A stretch of DNA of 64,000 nt, taken from positions 868,001-932,000 of the forward strand of contig NZ_CP070977.1 of assembly GCF_018417535.1 (NCBI RefSeq). The letters are read 5' to 3'. This document shows, piece after piece, positions 1-8,982 of this stretch. The notes beneath the pieces were generated by a model, which saw only the letters and a program-made list of their open reading frames with translations, did no database searches and was not told the origin of the DNA. The DNA is from Burkholderia pyrrocinia. GTDB lineage: Bacteria; Pseudomonadota; Gammaproteobacteria; Burkholderiales; Burkholderiaceae. Each line of letters starts with the position of its first letter. Within the stretch, counting starts at the first letter, position 1. A program made the position numbers and the translations under genes.

Positions 1-1048
1 TGACGCGCCGCGCGTCGTCGAAGTGCCGCTGTCGCTCGCGGGCGAACGCCTCGACAAGGCGCTCGCCCAACTGTTCCCCGAATTCTCCCGCAGCCGCCTG
101 CAGAGCTGGATCGAGGCGCAGCGCGTGCTGATCGACGGCGCGCCCGCGAAGATCCGCCAGCCGGTGCCGCTCGGCGCGAAGATCACGCTCGTGCCCGACC
201 TGCTTCCCGAGCAGCTCGCGTTCACGCCGGAGCCTGTGCCGCTCGACGTCATCTACGAGGACGACGCGCTCGTCGTCATCAACAAGCCCGCCGGCGTCGT
301 CGTGCACCCGGCGGCCGGCAACTGGAGCGGCACGATCCTGAACGGGCTGCTGCATCGCTACGGCGACGCGGCGGCCGGCCTGCCGCGCGCGGGGATCGTC
401 CACCGGCTCGACAAGGAGACCTCCGGCCTGATGGTGGTGGCACGCACGCTGGCCGCGCAGACGGACCTCGTGCGCCAGTTGCAGGCCCGCACCGTGAAGC
501 GCCGCTATTTCGCGCTCGTGTGGGGCACGATGCCGGAGGAAGGCACGATTGACGCGCCGATCGGCCGCGATCCGCGCGAGCGCACGCGCATGGCTGTCGT
601 CACGGGCGCGTCGGGCAAGCCGGCGCGCACGCATTTCCGCACGGTTGACACATGCGTGTGGCAACGTCAGCCGGTTTCGGCGATCCAGTGTGACCTCGAA
701 ACCGGCCGCACGCACCAGATCCGCGTGCACTGCGCGCACGCCGGGCACCCGCTGCTCGGCGATCCAGTCTACGGACGCGCGCGCGGCAAGCGCTCGGTCA
801 CGCCGCTGCCGGACGGGTTCGCGCGACAGGCGCTGCACGCATGGCGGCTCGGCCTCGTGCATCCGGTCACGGGCAAGGCGATGCAGTGGCGCTGCCCGCT
901 GCCGGACGACATGAACGTACTCGTCGCGGCGCTCGGCTTCGGGCGGGGCGACGAGGAATTCGACGACGATGACGGTGTCTACGACGACGACGATTTCGGC
1001 GGCGAGTATCACGACGATGAGCCGTATCCGGACGATGAGGAGGAGTGA
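1..1048 (+). CDS. rluD: RluD-type 23S rRNA pseudouridine synthase, 5' end missing
   Basis: RluA-family enzyme that isomerises uridines of 23S rRNA to pseudouridine. The frame is open from base 2 ([20 protein letters not shown]), so the true start is upstream of the window and the GTG at 23 is internal. An S4-like RNA-binding segment comes first ([20 protein letters not shown]), followed by the catalytic core with the HRLDKETSG motif that carries the catalytic Asp and the later RTHQIRVH motif. The C-terminal 35 or so residues are an Asp/Glu-rich tail, not part of the fold and unusually acidic. pgeF follows within 7 bp, so the two are probably co-transcribed. Confidence 0.93.
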   Translation, partial: DAPRVVEVPLSLAGERLDKALAQLFPEFSRSRLQSWIEAQRVLIDGAPAKIRQPVPLGAKITLVPDLLPEQLAFTPEPVPLDVIYEDDALVVINKPAGVVVHPAAGNWSGTILNGLLHRYGDAAAGLPRAGIVHRLDKETSGLMVVARTLAAQTDLVRQLQARTVKRRYFALVWGTMPEEGTIDAPIGRDPRERTRMAVVTGASGKPARTHFRTVDTCVWQRQPVSAIQCDLETGRTHQIRVHCAHAGHPLLGDPVYGRARGKRSVTPLPDGFARQALHAWRLGLVHPVTGKAMQWRCPLPDDMNVLVAALGFGRGDEEFDDDDGVYDDDDFGGEYHDDEPYPDDEEE

Positions 1049-1054
1049 GTGCCG

Positions 1055-1894
1055 ATGACGAACCTGGCGCCGTTGACGTGGCAGGACTGCGTGCAGCCCG
1101 ATTGGCAGGTGTCGCCGCGCGTGCGCGCGCTGATCACGACGCGCGACGGCGGTGTGAGCGAAGGCCCGTACGGGCGCTGGCAGGACGGCGCCGCGCTGGC
1201 TGGCGGGATGAATCTCGGCCTGCATACCGGTGACGATCCCGTCCATGTCGCCGGGAATCGCGCGCGCTTGCTCGCGCTGGCAGGCCAGTCGAGCGCGGCA
1301 TGGCTCGAGCAGGTTCACGGCGCGCAGATCGTGCGCGCCGACGAGGTGATCGCGGCGGCGCCCGCAGCCGCGGCGCCGGTGCAGGCGGACGCGAGCGTCA
1401 CGGACCGGGCGGGTGCCGTCTGCGTCGTGATGGTAGCCGATTGCCTGCCCGTGCTGCTGTGCGACGCGCAGGGCCGGGCGGTCGGTGCCGCGCATGCGGG
1501 CTGGCGCGGGCTCGCGGCCGGCATCGTCGAGCAGACCGCGGCGCGCGTCGCGGCGCTCGCGGGCGGCGCGACGGACACGCTTCATGCGTACCTCGGGCCG
1601 GCGATCGGCCCGCAGGCGTTCGAGGTCGGCGCCGACGTGCGCGACGCGTTTCTCGACACGGCCCCGCAGTCGGAGCATGATGAAACCCGTCATGCGTTCG
1701 TCGCGATCGACGGCACGCCCGGCAAGTTTCTCGCCGATCTCTATGCGCTTGCGCGCTTGCGCCTCGCGCGTGCGGGCGTGGCGAACGTGAGCGGCGGGAC
1801 GGCCTGCACGGTCTCCGAACAAGCGCGCTTCTATTCGTACCGGCGCGACCGGGTGACGGGCCGCATGGCGGCGGCGATCTGGCTGGCAGATTGA
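1055..1894 (+). CDS. pgeF: PgeF/YfiH multicopper-oxidase-like (purine nucleoside phosphorylase / peptidoglycan editing) protein
   Basis: YfiH/laccase-domain protein. Members bind zinc and have been assigned to purine nucleoside cleavage and to editing of peptidoglycan stem peptides. Family signatures are visible: TTRDGGVSEGPYG near the N terminus, MNLGLHTGDDP, the LEQVHGAQIV segment, the VMVADCLPVLL motif and AAHAGWRGLAAGI. These carry the conserved His and Cys metal ligands. I chose the ATG at 1055 because AGGAGGA at 1037-1043 is well placed; a GTG at 1049 is also in frame. About 279 aa, normal for the family. It lies 7 bp after rluD, a common pairing in proteobacteria. Confidence 0.92.
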   Translation: MTNLAPLTWQDCVQPDWQVSPRVRALITTRDGGVSEGPYGRWQDGAALAGGMNLGLHTGDDPVHVAGNRARLLALAGQSSAAWLEQVHGAQIVRADEVIAAAPAAAAPVQADASVTDRAGAVCVVMVADCLPVLLCDAQGRAVGAAHAGWRGLAAGIVEQTAARVAALAGGATDTLHAYLGPAIGPQAFEVGADVRDAFLDTAPQSEHDETRHAFVAIDGTPGKFLADLYALARLRLARAGVANVSGGTACTVSEQARFYSYRRDRVTGRMAAAIWLAD

Positions 1895-2256
1895 CGGCAT
1901 GCGCATGTGCGCCGGGTTCTGTTGCGCCGCGAAATCGGGTTATCTCGATATTTAGGCGGCAATACGGCGTTGCATGCGCAGTCGAATGAAAAATCCCGAA
2001 GTCAAGTCGACCAAAATGGTTTATGTTTCGCCGGAACCCTTGTCCCGTCTGTTGCACACGGATTATCTCCGCGCAGAAATCTTCAGCGGTTTGACATGGC
2101 GCTTCACATGGGGAAAACGATAATGATAAAAATACCGCACTGCGGCAGAATCTGGAGACGCCTCTCCAGAGCATGACGGCCCGGCTCGCAGCCGGCACGC
2201 CGCGCGCGAGCAGGATTTCACGATAGACGCTCACGAATCACCGGTAAGGCAAGGTA
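1895..2256 (+). promoter_or_regulatory. Upstream region of phaC, promoter not pinpointed
   Basis: This 360 bp gap between pgeF and phaC is more AT-rich in its middle (about 1935-2145) than its surroundings and must hold the phaC promoter. I could not assign a -35/-10 pair or a PhaR-binding site with confidence. No convincing coding potential on either strand. Confidence 0.4.
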
Positions 2257-4122
2257 ATGACAGCATCGAAAAATTCGTCGACGTCCGCTCAGGCGGGCAC
2301 TTTCGCGGGCAGCATCGGCTTCGATCCGGCCGCCCAGCCGATGCAGCAGATGTTCGAGTCGTGGTTGAACGCGTGGCGCGGTTTTGCAGATCCGGCACGC
2401 GCCGCGACTGCGTCGGCCACCGTGAATCCGTTCGCGACATTCCAGTTCCCGACTTCGTTTCCGTTCCAGGTGCCTTCGATGCCCAATCTGGGCAGCATGG
2501 CGTCGCCGTTCGCGGGGCTGAAGCTGCCGGCTGCCGCGATTCCGCCCGAACGGCTCCAGGCGCTGCAGGCAGACTACGTGCGCGATTGCATGACGCTGAT
2601 GCAGCAGGCGGCCGCCGCGAAGCTCGAGTCGCCCGAACTGAAGGACCGCCGCTTCAGCGGCGATGCGTGGAAGGCGTCGCCGGCGCATGCGTTCGCGGCG
2701 GCCTGGTATCTGCTCAACGCGCGCTACTTGCAGGAACTGGCCGACGCGCTGCAGACCGATCCGAAGACGCGCGAGCGCATCCGCTTCACGGTGCAGCAAT
2801 GGACGGCCGCCGCCGCGCCGAGCAACTTCCTCGCACTCAATCCAGACGCGCAGAAATCGATTCTCGAGACGCAGGGCGAAAGCCTGCGGCAAGGGATGAT
2901 GAACCTGCTCGGCGACCTGCAGCGCGGCAAGATTTCGCAGACCGACGAATCGCAGTTCGTGGTCGGCAAGAACCTCGGGTGTACTGAAGGTGCGGTCGTC
3001 TACGAGAACGACCTGATCCAGCTGATCCAGTACGCGCCGAAGACGGACAAGGTGTTCGAGCGGCCGCTGCTGATCGTCCCGCCGTGCATCAACAAGTTCT
3101 ACATCCTCGACCTGCAGCCCGAGAATTCGCTTGTCGCGCACGCGCTGTCGAACGGCCATCAGGTGTTCCTCGTGTCGTGGCGCAATGCGGATGCATCGGT
3201 CGCGCACAAGACGTGGGACGACTACATGAACGAAGGGCTGCTCGCGGCAATCGACGCCGTGCAGCAGGTCAGCGGCCGCGAGCAGATCAATACGCTCGGC
3301 TTCTGCGTCGGCGGCACGATGCTCGCGACTGCGCTGGCGGTGCTCGCCGCGCGAGGCGAACATCCGGCCGCGTCGATGACGCTGCTGACCGCGATGCTCG
3401 ACTTCACCGACACGGGCATCCTCGACGTGTTCGTCGACGAGGCGCACGTGCAGATGCGCGAGCAGACCATCGGCGGCAAGAACGGCACGCAACCGGGGCT
3501 GATGCGCGGCGTCGAGTTCGCGAACACGTTCTCGTTCCTGCGGCCGAACGACCTCGTGTGGAACTACGTCGTCGACAACTACCTGAAGGGCCGCACGCCC
3601 GCGCCGTTCGACCTGCTGTACTGGAACAGCGACTCGACGAGCCTGCCGGGCCCGATGTACGCGTGGTACCTGCGCAATACCTATCTCGAGAACAAGCTGC
3701 GCGAGCCGGGCGCGCTGACCGTGTGCGGCGAATCCGTCGACCTGTCGCTGATCGACGTGCCGACCTTCATCTATGGCTCGCGCGAGGATCACATCGTGCC
3801 GTGGCAGACGGCCTACGCATCGACGTCGATCCTGACGGGCCCGCTGAAGTTCGTGCTCGGCGCGTCGGGTCACATCGCGGGCGTGATCAATCCGCCGGCG
3901 AAAAAGAAGCGCAGCTACTGGGTCAGCGACAGCGACCTGCCCGAAACCGCGGACGACTGGTTCGCCGGTGCGACCGAGCAGCCGGGAAGCTGGTGGACGA
4001 CCTGGGTCGAGTGGCTCGACCAGTACGGCGGCCGCAAGGTGGCGCCGCCCGCCCAGCCCGGTTCCGCGCAGTTCCCGGTGATCGAGCCGGCACCGGGACG
4101 CTACGTGTTGCAGCGCGATTGA
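2257..4122 (+). CDS. phaC: Class I poly(3-hydroxyalkanoate) polymerase PhaC
   Basis: Polymerises (R)-3-hydroxyacyl-CoA into polyhydroxybutyrate at the granule surface. The 621 aa length is typical of class I synthases. After a low-complexity N terminus (about residues 1-100) comes the alpha/beta-hydrolase core. The lipase-like box GFCVGGT has the nucleophile Cys at 350; the other triad residues are Asp511 (SREDHIVPW) and His539 (GASGHIAGV). It is followed by phaA and phaB on the same strand. A hairpin with a downstream T-run sits between phaC and phaA, so read-through may be partial. Confidence 0.97.
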   Translation: MTASKNSSTSAQAGTFAGSIGFDPAAQPMQQMFESWLNAWRGFADPARAATASATVNPFATFQFPTSFPFQVPSMPNLGSMASPFAGLKLPAAAIPPERLQALQADYVRDCMTLMQQAAAAKLESPELKDRRFSGDAWKASPAHAFAAAWYLLNARYLQELADALQTDPKTRERIRFTVQQWTAAAAPSNFLALNPDAQKSILETQGESLRQGMMNLLGDLQRGKISQTDESQFVVGKNLGCTEGAVVYENDLIQLIQYAPKTDKVFERPLLIVPPCINKFYILDLQPENSLVAHALSNGHQVFLVSWRNADASVAHKTWDDYMNEGLLAAIDAVQQVSGREQINTLGFCVGGTMLATALAVLAARGEHPAASMTLLTAMLDFTDTGILDVFVDEAHVQMREQTIGGKNGTQPGLMRGVEFANTFSFLRPNDLVWNYVVDNYLKGRTPAPFDLLYWNSDSTSLPGPMYAWYLRNTYLENKLREPGALTVCGESVDLSLIDVPTFIYGSREDHIVPWQTAYASTSILTGPLKFVLGASGHIAGVINPPAKKKRSYWVSDSDLPETADDWFAGATEQPGSWWTTWVEWLDQYGGRKVAPPAQPGSAQFPVIEPAPGRYVLQRD

Positions 4123-4128
4123 CGAAAA

Positions 4129-4170
4129 CCGGACAGCGGCGCACGCTGTCCGGTGCACCGCAGTTTTTTT
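4129..4170 (+). terminator. Terminator-like hairpin between phaC and phaA
   Basis: Perfect 9-bp stem CCGGACAGC (4129-4137) / GCTGTCCGG (4145-4153) with a 7-nt loop. A run of seven T begins at 4164, ten bases after the stem. The offset T-run makes it a weak terminator or attenuator rather than a hard stop. Confidence 0.5.
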
Positions 4171-4221
4171 AACAGGGCCGGTAACGATGCGCCGTGTCGT
4201 GCGGGCCTGGAGGAAAGGGAA

Positions 4222-5403
4222 ATGACGGACGTAGTGATCGTATCGGCCGCGCGGACCGCGGTCGGCAAATTCGGCGGCTCGCTTGCGAAGATTGCGGCGC
4301 CCGAGCTGGGTGCGACGGTGATCCGCGCGGTGCTGGAGCGCGCCGGCGTGAAGCCGGAGCAGGTGAGCGAAGTGATCATGGGCCAGGTGCTGACGGCCGG
4401 CTCGGGGCAGAACCCGGCGCGGCAGTCGCTGATCAAGGCCGGGCTGCCGGCGGCAGTGCCGGGGATGACGATCAACAAGGTGTGCGGCTCGGGCCTGAAG
4501 GCCGTGATGCTGGCGGCGAATGCGATCGTCGCGGGCGACGCGGAGATCGTGATCGCGGGCGGCCAGGAGAACATGAGCGCGTCGCCGCACGTGCTGCCGG
4601 GCTCGCGCGACGGGTTCCGGATGGGCGACGCGAAGCTGGTCGACACGATGATCGTCGACGGCCTGTGGGACGTGTACAACCAGTACCACATGGGCATCAC
4701 GGCGGAGAACGTCGCGAAGGAATACGGGATCACGCGCGAAGAGCAGGACGCGTTCGCGGCGCTGTCGCAGAACAAGGCGGAAGCCGCGCAGAAGGCCGGG
4801 CGCTTCAACGACGAGATCGTGCCGGTGTCGATTCCGCAACGCAAGGGCGAGCCGCTGCAGTTCGCGACCGATGAATTCGTGCGTCACGGCGTGACGGCGG
4901 AATCGCTGGCGGGGCTGAAGCCGGCGTTCTCGAAGGACGGTTCGGTGACGGCGGCGAACGCATCGGGTCTGAACGACGGCGCGGCGGCGGTGCTGGTGAT
5001 GTCGGCGCAGAAGGCGGCGGCACTCGGCCTGACGCCGCTTGCGCGGATCAAGGCGTATGCGAACGCGGGCGTGGATCCGAGCGTGATGGGCATGGGCCCG
5101 GTGCCGGCCTCGCGCCGGTGCCTGGAGCGCGCGGGCTGGACGCCGGGCGACCTGGACCTGATGGAGATCAACGAAGCGTTCGCGGCGCAGGCGCTGGCGG
5201 TGCACAAGCAGATGGGCTGGGACACGTCGAAGGTGAACGTGAACGGTGGGGCGATCGCGATCGGTCACCCGATCGGCGCATCGGGCTGCCGGATCCTGGT
5301 GACGCTGCTGCACGAGATGGCCAAGCGCGATGCGAAGCGCGGGCTGGCGTCGCTGTGCATCGGCGGCGGGATGGGTGTCGCGCTCGCGGTCGAGCGTCCG
5401 TAA
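4222..5403 (+). CDS. phaA: Acetyl-CoA acetyltransferase (beta-ketothiolase) PhaA
   Basis: Condenses two acetyl-CoA to acetoacetyl-CoA, the first step of PHB synthesis. The ATG at 4222 follows AGGAAAGGGA at a good spacing; an upstream in-frame extension is not needed, and this start gives the usual 393 aa. Thiolase signatures are all present: nucleophilic Cys88 in NKVCGSGLK, the [15 protein letters not shown] motif with His349, and Cys379 in SLCIGGGMG. Substrate feeds PhaB, encoded next. Confidence 0.97.
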   Translation: MTDVVIVSAARTAVGKFGGSLAKIAAPELGATVIRAVLERAGVKPEQVSEVIMGQVLTAGSGQNPARQSLIKAGLPAAVPGMTINKVCGSGLKAVMLAANAIVAGDAEIVIAGGQENMSASPHVLPGSRDGFRMGDAKLVDTMIVDGLWDVYNQYHMGITAENVAKEYGITREEQDAFAALSQNKAEAAQKAGRFNDEIVPVSIPQRKGEPLQFATDEFVRHGVTAESLAGLKPAFSKDGSVTAANASGLNDGAAAVLVMSAQKAAALGLTPLARIKAYANAGVDPSVMGMGPVPASRRCLERAGWTPGDLDLMEINEAFAAQALAVHKQMGWDTSKVNVNGGAIAIGHPIGASGCRILVTLLHEMAKRDAKRGLASLCIGGGMGVALAVERP

Positions 5404-5436
5404 CCGGTCTCCGTTACCGGCGAACCGAATCCGGGC

Positions 5437-5462
5437 GCCGGCCGATTGCGGCTTCGGCCGGC
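5437..5462 (+). other. Hairpin between phaA and phaB
   Basis: Perfect 9-bp stem GCCGGCCGA (5437-5445) / TCGGCCGGC (5454-5462) in the 119-bp phaA-phaB gap. There is no T-run, so it is more likely an mRNA processing or stability hairpin than a terminator. Confidence 0.4.
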
Positions 5463-5522
5463 GTCACGTGAAGTCAGAGGGGGCCTCGGCAGCTCCCGAA
5501 ACCAAAAAATGGAGTGAGATTT

Positions 5523-6263
5523 ATGTCTCAGCGAATTGCGTACGTAACGGGCGGGATGGGCGGCATCGGCACCAGCATTTGCCAGCGTCTGTTGAAGGAC
5601 GGCTTCAAGGTGGTCGCGGGTTGCGGCCCGAACTCGCCGCGCCGTGTGAAATGGCTCGAGGAGCAGAAGGCGCTCGGGTACGATTTCATCGCGTCGGAAG
5701 GTAACGTCGGCGACTGGGACTCGACCAAGGAAGCGTTCGACAAGGTCAAGGCCGAAGTCGGCGAGATCGACGTGCTGGTCAACAACGCGGGCATTACGCG
5801 CGACGTCGTGTTCCGCAAGATGACGCACGAGGACTGGACCGCCGTGATCGACACCAACCTGACGAGCCTGTTCAACGTGACGAAGCAGGTGATCGACGGG
5901 ATGGTCGAGCGTGGCTGGGGCCGGATCGTCAACATTTCGTCGGTGAACGGCCAGAAGGGGCAATTCGGCCAGACCAACTACTCGACCGCGAAGGCCGGCA
6001 TCCACGGCTTCACGATGTCGCTCGCGCAGGAAGTCGCGACGAAGGGCGTGACGGTCAACACCGTGTCGCCGGGCTACATCGGCACCGACATGGTGAAGGC
6101 GATCCGTCCCGACGTGCTCGAGAAGATCGTCGCGACGATCCCGGTGCGGCGTCTCGGCGGACCGGAGGAAATCGGCTCGATCGTCGCGTGGCTCGCGTCG
6201 AACGATTCCGGCTTCGCGACGGGCGCCGACTTCTCGCTGAACGGCGGCCTGCACATGGGCTGA
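5523..6263 (+). CDS. phaB: Acetoacetyl-CoA reductase PhaB
   Basis: NADPH-dependent short-chain dehydrogenase making (R)-3-hydroxybutyryl-CoA for PhaC. It shows the TGGMGGIG nucleotide-binding motif at the N terminus, NNAG, the catalytic Ser in IVNISSVNG and the YxxxK pair in NYSTAKAG. The ATG at 5523 follows GGAGTGAG and gives the usual 246 aa; the GTG at 5514 would add three residues without better signals. Confidence 0.97.
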   Translation: MSQRIAYVTGGMGGIGTSICQRLLKDGFKVVAGCGPNSPRRVKWLEEQKALGYDFIASEGNVGDWDSTKEAFDKVKAEVGEIDVLVNNAGITRDVVFRKMTHEDWTAVIDTNLTSLFNVTKQVIDGMVERGWGRIVNISSVNGQKGQFGQTNYSTAKAGIHGFTMSLAQEVATKGVTVNTVSPGYIGTDMVKAIRPDVLEKIVATIPVRRLGGPEEIGSIVAWLASNDSGFATGADFSLNGGLHMG

Positions 6264-6270
6264 ACGCCCG

Positions 6271-6344
6271 GGCTGCGCGGGCCGGGTGGCCGCGCAGCCG
6301 GGTGTGTTCCGAAGGCCCCCGCCTCCCGGATTCGGGCGGCGGGG
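6271..6344 (+). terminator. Two strong GC hairpins after phaB
   Basis: First stem GGCTGCGCGG (6271-6280) / CCGCGCAGCC (6290-6299), ten perfect pairs. Second stem CCCCGCC (6317-6323) / GGCGGGG (6338-6344). No T-runs follow, so termination would be weak or Rho-assisted. They separate phaCAB from phaR. Confidence 0.45.
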
Positions 6345-6382
6345 ATTCGTCACTTGCGCTACGCTGCACTGAAAGGCGTTAC

Positions 6383-6949
6383 ATGACTACTACAAAGAAG
6401 ACGGCCGAACGGCTCATCAAGAAGTACCCGAACCGCCGGCTCTACGATACCGAGACAAGCACGTACATTACGCTCACCGACGTGAAGCAACTCGTGCTGG
6501 AGCAGGAGGATTTCAAGGTCGTCGATGCGAAATCCAGCGAAGACCTGACGCGCAGCATCCTCCTGCAGATCATCCTCGAAGAGGAAAGCGGCGGCGTGCC
6601 GATGTTCTCGTCGTCGATGCTGTCGCAGATCATCCGTTTCTACGGTCATGCGATGCAGGGCATGATGGGCACGTACCTGGAAAAGAACATCCAGGCGTTC
6701 ATCGACATCCAGAACAAGCTCGCGGATCAGTCGAAGAACCTGTACGACACCAATGCGATGAATCCGGAAGTCTGGTCGCAGTTCATGAACATGCAGGCGC
6801 CGATGATGCAAGGGATGATGACGAGCTACATCGAGCAGTCGAAGAACATGTTCGTGCAGATGCAAGAGCAGATGCAGAACCAGGCGAAGTCGATGTTCAG
6901 CACGTTCCCGTTCAAGCAGCCGGGTGCATCGGAGCCGGAAAAGAAGTAG
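6383..6949 (+). CDS. phaR: PHA synthesis repressor PhaR
   Basis: Regulator that binds both DNA and PHA granules and represses phasin and pha genes until polymer accumulates. The N-terminal PHB/PHA accumulation regulator DNA-binding domain is clear (LIKKYPNRRLYDTETSTYIT, then the VKQLVLEQEDFKVVDAKS segment, residues about 10-70). It is followed by a Met/Gln-rich helical region (residues about 85-175) typical of granule-associated proteins. The ATG at 6383 gives 188 aa. Confidence 0.95.
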   Translation: MTTTKKTAERLIKKYPNRRLYDTETSTYITLTDVKQLVLEQEDFKVVDAKSSEDLTRSILLQIILEEESGGVPMFSSSMLSQIIRFYGHAMQGMMGTYLEKNIQAFIDIQNKLADQSKNLYDTNAMNPEVWSQFMNMQAPMMQGMMTSYIEQSKNMFVQMQEQMQNQAKSMFSTFPFKQPGASEPEKK

Positions 6950-7377
6950 CGATGTCGCGGCAGGCCGGCCGCGGCGGCGCGAGCCGTCGGGCGTCGGTGC
7001 CGCGAAGCAAGGTGGTGCCGGTCGGCCGATCGTGTGCTCGGGCACGACGATGCGCGGCCGCCGCGTGCCGGAAGATATCGCCGACGATCGTTCATGATCG
7101 TCGGCACAACATGCTCGCGCCGCGTATGGGGCGGGCATGACCGTTGTTCAGTCGATCGAGATCCAGTCAGTAAACGAATGGAATGCCGGGACACGCCGCG
7201 CCGGACGGTGCGCGCTTGTACCGGTGCGGGTGTTCGCCTGCCGCACTCGATACGGCGCGGACCGCGATGTGTCGATGCGGCCTTTGGCGAATCGCCGTAT
7301 CGGTTCACGGGCACGACAAGATGTTCGATGCCGCGTCGATGCGGTGCGGCCGAGAAAAAAACTCACTGAGAGAAAGC
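6950..7377. other. Intergenic region with a 10-bp hairpin
   Basis: A 428-bp gap after phaR. The clear structure is a perfect inverted repeat GCCGACGATC (7080-7089) / GATCGTCGGC (7096-7105) with a 6-nt loop and no T-run. Short frames in this gap have poor start signals. Nothing else supportable. Confidence 0.4.
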
Positions 7378-8214
7378 ATGCGAGGGATTCGAACGGCATC
7401 GGCCGGCAGGCTGGGCGGTCTTGCTGCGATGTTCATGTTTGGCGCTGGCCTGGCCGTGCCGGGCTTTGCGATGGATTGCGCGAAAGCCGCGCAGCCGATC
7501 GAGAAGCGCATCTGTGCGAACCCCGCGCTGCGCGCGGCCGATGCGCGAATGAATTCGGCTTATGCGGGCGCGCTGAAGGCCGCGCCGGACGCCGCTATCC
7601 ACGACATGCTGGTGCGCAGCCAGCGCCGCTGGATCGATGCGCGCAACAACCGTCTCGATGCCGATTACGATGGCCATCCGCTGGCCGTCGACGAAGTGCG
7701 CAAGGCAATCGACCGGCGCACCGCCGTGCTGGCCGATCAGTCCGGTAAAGGGCTGATCGCGCGAGCGCTGGCCGAGCGCCGGTGGCTCGCGAAATACACG
7801 AGCGGCCCGTTGACCAGTTTCGATGGAAACTGCGATTTCATTCCCGACGATGCGAGTGGCGCGCATGTTTCATATGCGTGTTTCGGTGCAGTCCATGTGC
7901 AGCATCGTGCGCGGATTTGCAGCCAGAGCGAGGACTGGGCGACCGGCGCGGTCTATCAGTATCGCGCGGTGAGCGTGGCCGACGGCGGGAAGGTGCACCC
8001 GGTGGCGTTCTGCGAGGCACAGGCGCATGGGCATGCGTGCGATAACGGGGGGGCGCAATCGGCGTGGATGCGTGCGGGGGTGTCCGGTGACGATAAGCGT
8101 GCGCCCGCGCCGGCAACCGGTTTGCCGCAACTCGATGCGGAAATGTGGCCGATCGGCGATGGAGACGATGCGGTGTGGTTTGAGCGGTGTCTGACCGCGG
8201 CAATGTTTCCATGA
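7378..8214 (+). CDS. Secreted LprI-like (DUF1311) protein
   Basis: The start at 7378 follows GAGAGAAAG. Residues 1-35 form a signal peptide (GGLAAMFMFGAGLAVPGFA), followed directly by an LprI N-terminal-type domain: CAKAAQPIEKRICANPALRA, then an Arg/Trp-containing helix (RSQRRWIDARNN). Related domains occur in periplasmic lysozyme inhibitors. The C-terminal 170 residues contain further paired Cys and match no family I recognise. 278 aa. A terminator follows 16 bp after the stop. An in-frame start at 7321 would spoil the signal peptide. Confidence 0.8.
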   Translation: MRGIRTASAGRLGGLAAMFMFGAGLAVPGFAMDCAKAAQPIEKRICANPALRAADARMNSAYAGALKAAPDAAIHDMLVRSQRRWIDARNNRLDADYDGHPLAVDEVRKAIDRRTAVLADQSGKGLIARALAERRWLAKYTSGPLTSFDGNCDFIPDDASGAHVSYACFGAVHVQHRARICSQSEDWATGAVYQYRAVSVADGGKVHPVAFCEAQAHGHACDNGGAQSAWMRAGVSGDDKRAPAPATGLPQLDAEMWPIGDGDDAVWFERCLTAAMFP

Positions 8215-8230
8215 GTGCAGGACCGGATTG

Positions 8231-8252
8231 AGCCCGCTCCGGCGGGCTTTCT
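8231..8252 (+). terminator. Rho-independent terminator
   Basis: Stem AGCCCGC (8231-8237) / GCGGGCT (8242-8248), 4-nt loop, then TTTCTT-type T-run. Ends the LprI-like gene and also lies just beyond the stop of the convergent minus-strand gene at 8280-8534. Confidence 0.8.
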
Positions 8253-8279
8253 TACGATCTCGTCAGGAGATTGGGTGCG

Positions 8280-8534
8280 TCACGACTCCGGATCGAATCC
8301 GTGTTCACCATCCGACGGCGGCAGGTCGAGAACGAGCTTGACCGCGCTGTAGTTGGCCTTGAGCGAAAACACGCGGCCGATCACGAGAAACGTCTGTCGC
8401 GAATTCTCGAGTTCGACGAAGTCGCCCGGTTGCGGCACGTGCGCGCCTTGATCGTAGGAAAAGCTGGTGCTGGTTTGTTCGCCGATGGCCTCTGCTGCGT
8501 GTTCGGTGAATTCGATCGTGATGTGAGTGGTCAT
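8280..8534 (-). CDS. Small conserved protein, paralogue of the gene at 13246-13524
   Basis: 84 aa starting MTTHITIEFTEHAAEAI; no known domain. It aligns over nearly its whole length with the 92-aa product encoded at 13246-13524 inside the element. Shared features include an I-x-I/F-TE start, FSYD, P-Q-x-G-(D/E)-FVEL and a V-x-LVLDL-type end. The leaders upstream also match (see that entry). The fold is probably beta-rich. Function unknown. This copy lies on the chromosomal side of the rimO junction. Confidence 0.75.
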   Translation of the reverse strand: MTTHITIEFTEHAAEAIGEQTSTSFSYDQGAHVPQPGDFVELENSRQTFLVIGRVFSLKANYSAVKLVLDLPPSDGEHGFDPES

Positions 8535-8754
8535 GCGGGCCCCGTTGTGGGTGGATTGATGAGACTGGATGCCTCGATTTTCGCATAGCGCCCGGCAGCA
8601 TTCGGGCGGTTCTTGTGCGATACGGCCAGCCGATGACGGGTAGACCGTTTCCTGTTTTGAAGTGAAAGGGTCGTATCCAGCGCTGTGTCGGAGACGGTAC
8701 GCCGGTGCGCGACATGCGCGAACCGACGCCCTCTGTTGCCGCTCTCCGCCCATT

Positions 8755-8783
8755 TTGAGCTGCTGGACCTAAATCGCTGTAAA
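8755..8783 (+). promoter_or_regulatory. Probable rimO promoter
   Basis: TTGAGC (8755-8760), 17-bp spacer, TGTAAA (8778-8783). It lies 34 bp upstream of the rimO start codon at 8818. With the element inserted after rimO codon 15, transcription from it would run into darT at 8983. Confidence 0.5.
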
Positions 8784-8817
8784 CTCACGCTTTTGTTGCC
8801 ACGCCCCCACATTCCAG

Positions 8818-8865
8818 ATGTCCCAATCCCCCAAAGTAGGGTTCGTATCGCTCGGGTGCCCGTAA
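8818..8865 (+). pseudogene. rimO: rimO 5' fragment = left junction (attL) of the element
   Basis: ATG at 8818 encodes MSQSPKVGFVSLGCP, the N terminus expected of the ribosomal protein S12 methylthiotransferase RimO, whose next residues in the family are K(A/N)LVDSE. Here codon 16 is TAA and nothing downstream resembles RimO. The chromosomal context is right, as rimO normally follows phaR in Burkholderia. The homology break at about 8862 marks the left end of inserted DNA, and the conserved 5' coding bases are the likely attachment core. The rest of rimO should lie at the right end, outside the window. Confidence 0.85.
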
Positions 8866-8982
8866 GATGTGTTATGTATACTAGCCGGATTGGGGATGGA
8901 ATTTCGGGCGAAAGTAACGCAAACTTCCGGCTGAACATAACCACATAACGGCATTGGCGCCGATCCGGGGTGCTTGAGCAAG

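Noticed and set aside
2218..5313. 1031-aa open frame on the minus strand across phaC and phaA
   Set aside because: Arg/His-rich shadow of two certain plus-strand genes; caused by high GC at third positions.
8590..8982. tRNA gene as attachment site
   Set aside because: No cloverleaf or conserved T-loop found here; the rimO coding fragment explains the junction.
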